From NCBI RefSeq assembly GCF_000332295.1, contig NZ_KB235930.1, forward strand, positions 4,429,895 to 4,493,894: a DNA stretch of 64,000 nucleotides, given 5' to 3'. Position 1 is the first letter of the stretch; every line of letters starts with the position of its first letter. Below the pieces are notes generated by a model that searched no databases, was not told where the DNA came from, and was given only the letters and a program-made list of their open reading frames with translations. The DNA comes from Fortiea contorta PCC 7126. GTDB lineage: Bacteria > Cyanobacteriota > Cyanobacteriia > Cyanobacteriales > Nostocaceae. Below are positions 61,069 to 64,000 of the stretch, piece by piece. The position numbers and the translations under genes are program-made.

Positions 61069-62430
61069 CTATTTGAGTTGAGAAAATTCTGCTCGGAACT
61101 GATTGACGACACGATCCAATCCTACAGAATGAGCAGCTTTGAAGAGTAGACGATCGCCTGTTTGCACAAATGTCTTTAATCTAGCGAGTAGTTCTGCGTG
61201 GGTGGTAAAGCATTCTGAGGGGATACCTGCTGCACTTTGGGCGATCGCTGCAGCGTCAGATCCATCAACTAAAACTAATAAGTTGTCTAATTGCAGCTGG
61301 CTAACTGTTTCACCGACTCGCTGGTGTAGTTGTGGCGATCGCTCTCCTAATTCTTTCATTGCTCCCAAGACAGCGATTTTCCGCTTTCCTGGGGTGTCTG
61401 CTAATAATTGCAGCGCTGCCAACATCGCTTCTGGTGCAGCATTATAAGTTTCATCTAAGAGTATCACATCATCAGCTAAAACAAATCGCTGCGATCGCCC
61501 TGTGGGCATGTTAACTGTTACACCAGCTTGTAAGTGCGACCAATCTATTCCCAGTACCTTTGCTACTGCTAAAGCTGCGAGGAAATTCACTGCATTATGA
61601 CGACCCAGAAGAGGTAGGGGGAAGCGAACGCCGGCGACTTCTATTGTATTTGCATCAATTATTAACCCGGAGATATCGCCACCAGATAAACCATAGGTGA
61701 CAACTTCCCCTGACCAAACCTGCGCCGCTGTTGCTATCAGCAATGGATGATCGTAGTTGAGAATGGCGATGCTATCTTTGGGCATTTCAGCTAATAACTC
61801 GCATTTTGCTTGGGCGATCGCGGCTTCTGAACCCAGCAACTCAATATGCGCTGTGCCCACATTGGTAATCACGCCAATTGTGGGTCTAGCGATGTGGGTG
61901 AGTTCGGCAATTTGTCCTCTACCCCGCATTGCCATTTCAATCACGGCGTAGTCATCTTCTATACCCAGTTCCAAAAGGGTTTTGGGAACGCCGATTTCGT
62001 TATTGTAATTTCCGTAAGTCTTGTGGACTTTTCCTTGGGTTGCTAAAACTGCGGCGATGAGTTCTTTGGTAGTGGTTTTACCTACAGAACCTGTAACGCC
62101 GATTACTGGTATTGAAAAGCGATCGCGCCACCATCTACCGATTTGTTGATAAGCTGCTAGGGTGTTTTCAACTTGTATGACTGGTAATCCCGGATTTTCG
62201 TAGTCATAATCAACGATAGCGGCTAAAGCGCCCTGAGCGATCGCTGTGGGTACGAAATCATGTCCATCAAAATTTTCTCCCCGCAAAGCCACAAACACTT
62301 CACCCGGTTTGAGGATACGGGTATCTGTCTGTAAACCACTGCTCAATTTTGCCAGAGTGTCTGCAGATAAATTTACAGACTGGGCGCAGAGTGCTTCAAC
62401 TAGTTGGTTTAGGGTAGCAGAACAAGCCAT
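61069..62430 (-). CDS. murF: UDP-N-acetylmuramoyl-tripeptide-D-alanyl-D-alanine ligase
   Basis: A 453-residue Mur ligase that adds D-Ala-D-Ala to the peptidoglycan precursor. ATP loop G111-V-T-G-S-V-G-K-T-T, N-x-x-N segment Y-G-N-Y-N-N-E-I-G-V-P, carbamylated-Lys region E-M-A-M-R-G-R-G and the D-E-T-Y-N-A-A-P-E-A-M C-terminal-domain motif are all typical of MurF. The length is normal. Start ATG at 62430. It stands alone rather than in a mur operon, as usual for cyanobacteria. Confidence 0.95.
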   Translation of the reverse strand: MACSATLNQLVEALCAQSVNLSADTLAKLSSGLQTDTRILKPGEVFVALRGENFDGHDFVPTAIAQGALAAIVDYDYENPGLPVIQVENTLAAYQQIGRWWRDRFSIPVIGVTGSVGKTTTKELIAAVLATQGKVHKTYGNYNNEIGVPKTLLELGIEDDYAVIEMAMRGRGQIAELTHIARPTIGVITNVGTAHIELLGSEAAIAQAKCELLAEMPKDSIAILNYDHPLLIATAAQVWSGEVVTYGLSGGDISGLIIDANTIEVAGVRFPLPLLGRHNAVNFLAALAVAKVLGIDWSHLQAGVTVNMPTGRSQRFVLADDVILLDETYNAAPEAMLAALQLLADTPGKRKIAVLGAMKELGERSPQLHQRVGETVSQLQLDNLLVLVDGSDAAAIAQSAAGIPSECFTTHAELLARLKTFVQTGDRLLFKAAHSVGLDRVVNQFRAEFSQLK

Positions 62431-62632
62431 AAATGTAGATGACTGAGATAGGACTTAAGCAGGTGTCATATTTTTTCAGCCAAAGCGGTCAAGAGTCAAG
62501 TGTAAATCGATTTTGGATTGAATCATCTTCTCATCCAAAATCCCAAATTTAAAATCAAAAATTTTGTTGTCCAAAAAACCTTGTTCCTGGACAACCTTTA
62601 TCAATAATTATGCAATTTAAATCTTTAACAGC

Positions 62633-63376
62633 TTATTTAGCTTTCACTTGAGAAAATTTCTTGCGGTAAATCAGGTATGTTCCCACCAGTAGCGAACCCA
62701 AAATACTTGGTGCTTCTGGGACATCTTTCGGTGGAGAAGATTGAGTATCTGAAGGGTTGATTCTGGCGTAAAAACCCGCTGTAATTTGATCTCCCTCTAA
62801 AGCGGTAATTTCCGTATTCTGATTATTGGGGCTAAAACCTCCTATCTCCAATGTATAGTTGTTTCCCCCTAAAGAAAAACTAGGATTAGCCGATTTAAAG
62901 AATTGCACAGAATCTGCGTTTTTGGGATCTCTCAGACCTACGCTGAGGTCGTTTAGTGTGTTTTTAAAGCTAAAAGATATGGGAAGAACTTGACTAGACT
63001 GAGCTTGATCACCAAAAGACATAGCTAAATTAAACGTCACCGCATCTACGCCAGTATCCGCATAAACGGTGCCATTCTGGTACGTAAAACTACCTATTTG
63101 GAACCAAGAACCAACATCTGCCAAAAATGAACTACCGGTGTAGACGAGTTGATTAGCCGGCGTTCCCGGTACAGGTTCTCCCCAGGTGAACGAGTTAGTA
63201 TTCACACCTGTATGTACTAGCTGAACATTGCTATCTACTACAGTTGGGTTTACCCATGTACCACTTGATTTCCCCGAAATAGTACCAGCTAGAGCCTGAC
63301 CAAGAAAACCAAATGTTGTCATGGCCAGAATCGAACAACTAGATAGAGTTGTAGCAAAAACCAAACTCAGTTTCAT
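62633..63376 (-). CDS. PEP-CTERM surface protein (choice-of-anchor-K-like)
   Basis: A 247-residue secreted protein. N-terminal signal peptide (L-V-F-A-T-T-L-S-S-C-S-I-L-A-M-T, cleavage about A-L-A-G), a beta-rich domain beginning S-G-T-W-V-N-P (choice-of-anchor-K-like), and at the C-terminus V-P-E-A-P-S-I-L-G-S-L-L-V-G-T-Y-L-I-Y-R-K-K, a PEP-CTERM sorting signal: V-P-E motif, hydrophobic helix and basic end. Exosortase would process it. No exosortase is in the window. Confidence 0.8.
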   Translation of the reverse strand: MKLSLVFATTLSSCSILAMTTFGFLGQALAGTISGKSSGTWVNPTVVDSNVQLVHTGVNTNSFTWGEPVPGTPANQLVYTGSSFLADVGSWFQIGSFTYQNGTVYADTGVDAVTFNLAMSFGDQAQSSQVLPISFSFKNTLNDLSVGLRDPKNADSVQFFKSANPSFSLGGNNYTLEIGGFSPNNQNTEITALEGDQITAGFYARINPSDTQSSPPKDVPEAPSILGSLLVGTYLIYRKKFSQVKAK

Positions 63377-63918
63377 ACTTAGGCTTTAACTCCTGTTGAG
63401 GAGTTTTTTAAAGTAGCAGCACTAAATACATTAGAAAATATACAGATAGTGTGCCAAGTAATTACTGTAATATTTATGAAAACTTTAATAGCAAGGGGTT
63501 TTTCTTGTTGAATTCTTTATATAATTAATCTTTCCGGGTAAGTAATTACTGAAAAATTAGGTATTTACTCTCAAAAGTATATTTTAAAGATGCTATCTAT
63601 TAGATAAAAGGTTTTGCGGATGAAGGACAATGAGCAATAAGTAAAAGGGAACAGGGAACAGGGAACAGTAAACCGCCCACAATTCCACTCTGCTTTAAAC
63701 CTTTACTTTTTTTGGTAAAAACAATTAAATTGGCAATTAAGCAACTGGTATAGACATTGGGGTCAATAGTTCAATTTTTTTTGATTTTGGACGATTTTTA
63801 CCAAAAAATATGACGCTGGCGTTAGTCTTACAAATAATTCGGTGAGATTGCTGGAATAACTAATCCGGTTAACAATTATCAAAAACAGGCGAAAAAGTAG
63901 GGAGATGTAATCAAAAAG
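63377..63918. other. 542-bp spacer at the right end
   Basis: Very AT-rich, with GGGAACAGGGAACAGGGAACAG STRRs at 63648-63669. No RNA gene or coding frame recognised until the ATG at 63919. Confidence 0.5.
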
Positions 63919-64000
63919 ATGGAAGCATTCGTCACTGATTTGACGACTGTATTAGCAACAGCAGTTGATATCTTCACTGGTATAGTTATTGCTTTAGCTG
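63919..64000 (+). CDS. Small membrane protein, N-terminal fragment (DUF1622-like?)
   Basis: ATG at 63919 with GGGAGATG about 12 bases upstream opens a frame running off the window: M-E-A-F-V-T-D-L-T-T-V-L-A-T-A-V-D-I-F-T, then G-I-V-I-A-L-A. The start of a membrane helix is visible. The pattern recalls small DUF1622 proteins, but only 27 codons are available. Confidence 0.45.
   Translation, partial: MEAFVTDLTTVLATAVDIFTGIVIALA

Overview
The window comes from the chromosome of a filamentous, heterocyst-type cyanobacterium (Nostoc/Anabaena/Calothrix group). The evidence is a beta-carboxysome operon, a cyanobacterial CO2-uptake NDH-1 module, Psb34, a CpcS/CpeS-type phycobiliprotein lyase, very frequent HIP1 octamers (GCGATCGC), and many short tandem repeats (TTCATAC/TTCATCC, CCCTAG, GGGAACA types) between genes. 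I saw no rRNA, tRNA or CRISPR array.

Layout. 1-3881: a truncated DUF1822-like gene, a sigma-70-like regulator, a Uma2 (DUF820) protein and an EF-G paralogue. 4163-6103: a secreted TPR protein, a PsiE-family membrane protein and a small helical protein. 6202-17354 is a carbon-concentrating block. On the minus strand ndhF-ndhD-cup encode a CO2-hydrating NDH-1 complex, probably the low-affinity NdhD4/F4/CupB form. Divergently, ccmK2-ccmK1-ccmL-ccmM-ccmN-ccmO encode the carboxysome shell and scaffold, followed by a CmpR/CcmR-type LysR regulator. One module supplies bicarbonate, the next builds the compartment that uses it, and the regulator is of the family that controls such genes.

17456-23521: a MuiA-like gene, then a degraded, repeat-rich stretch with two nearly identical Uma2 genes, a 21-bp minisatellite, a 3'-truncated protein kinase fused at its end to an antitoxin remnant, and a multi-hairpin MITE-like element. 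23522-25646: metF and trpS.

26165-40483 is a 14-kb accessory island of two convergent operons meeting at a terminator near 34870. The plus operon has an ABC exporter, a nucleotidyltransferase, glycosyltransferases, an SMP-30 lactonase, a DUF6817-like protein and a uronate-dehydrogenase-like SDR. The minus operon has a PqqD-family protein with an unusual C-terminal tail, a second nucleotidyltransferase, an HPr-kinase-like protein, an O-acyltransferase and a glycosyltransferase. It looks like a surface-glycan or glycoconjugate locus coupled to the PqqD/HprK-like/nucleotidyltransferase trio also seen near lasso-peptide and exopolysaccharide loci. It is the best candidate for an undescribed system here.

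40983-64000 is mostly housekeeping: glmU, psb34, a TPR protein, a bilin lyase, an RND efflux pair, a DUF39 homocysteine-biosynthesis protein, a basic RGG-like protein, a TPR protein, a GDT1-type cation transporter with a striking switch-like RNA leader, DUF29, sdhA, a small membrane protein, a secreted metallophosphoesterase, murF, a PEP-CTERM protein, and the start of a small membrane protein. All calls rest on reading the sequence and on remembered family features; no database search was run. Positions and pairings of motifs were counted by hand.
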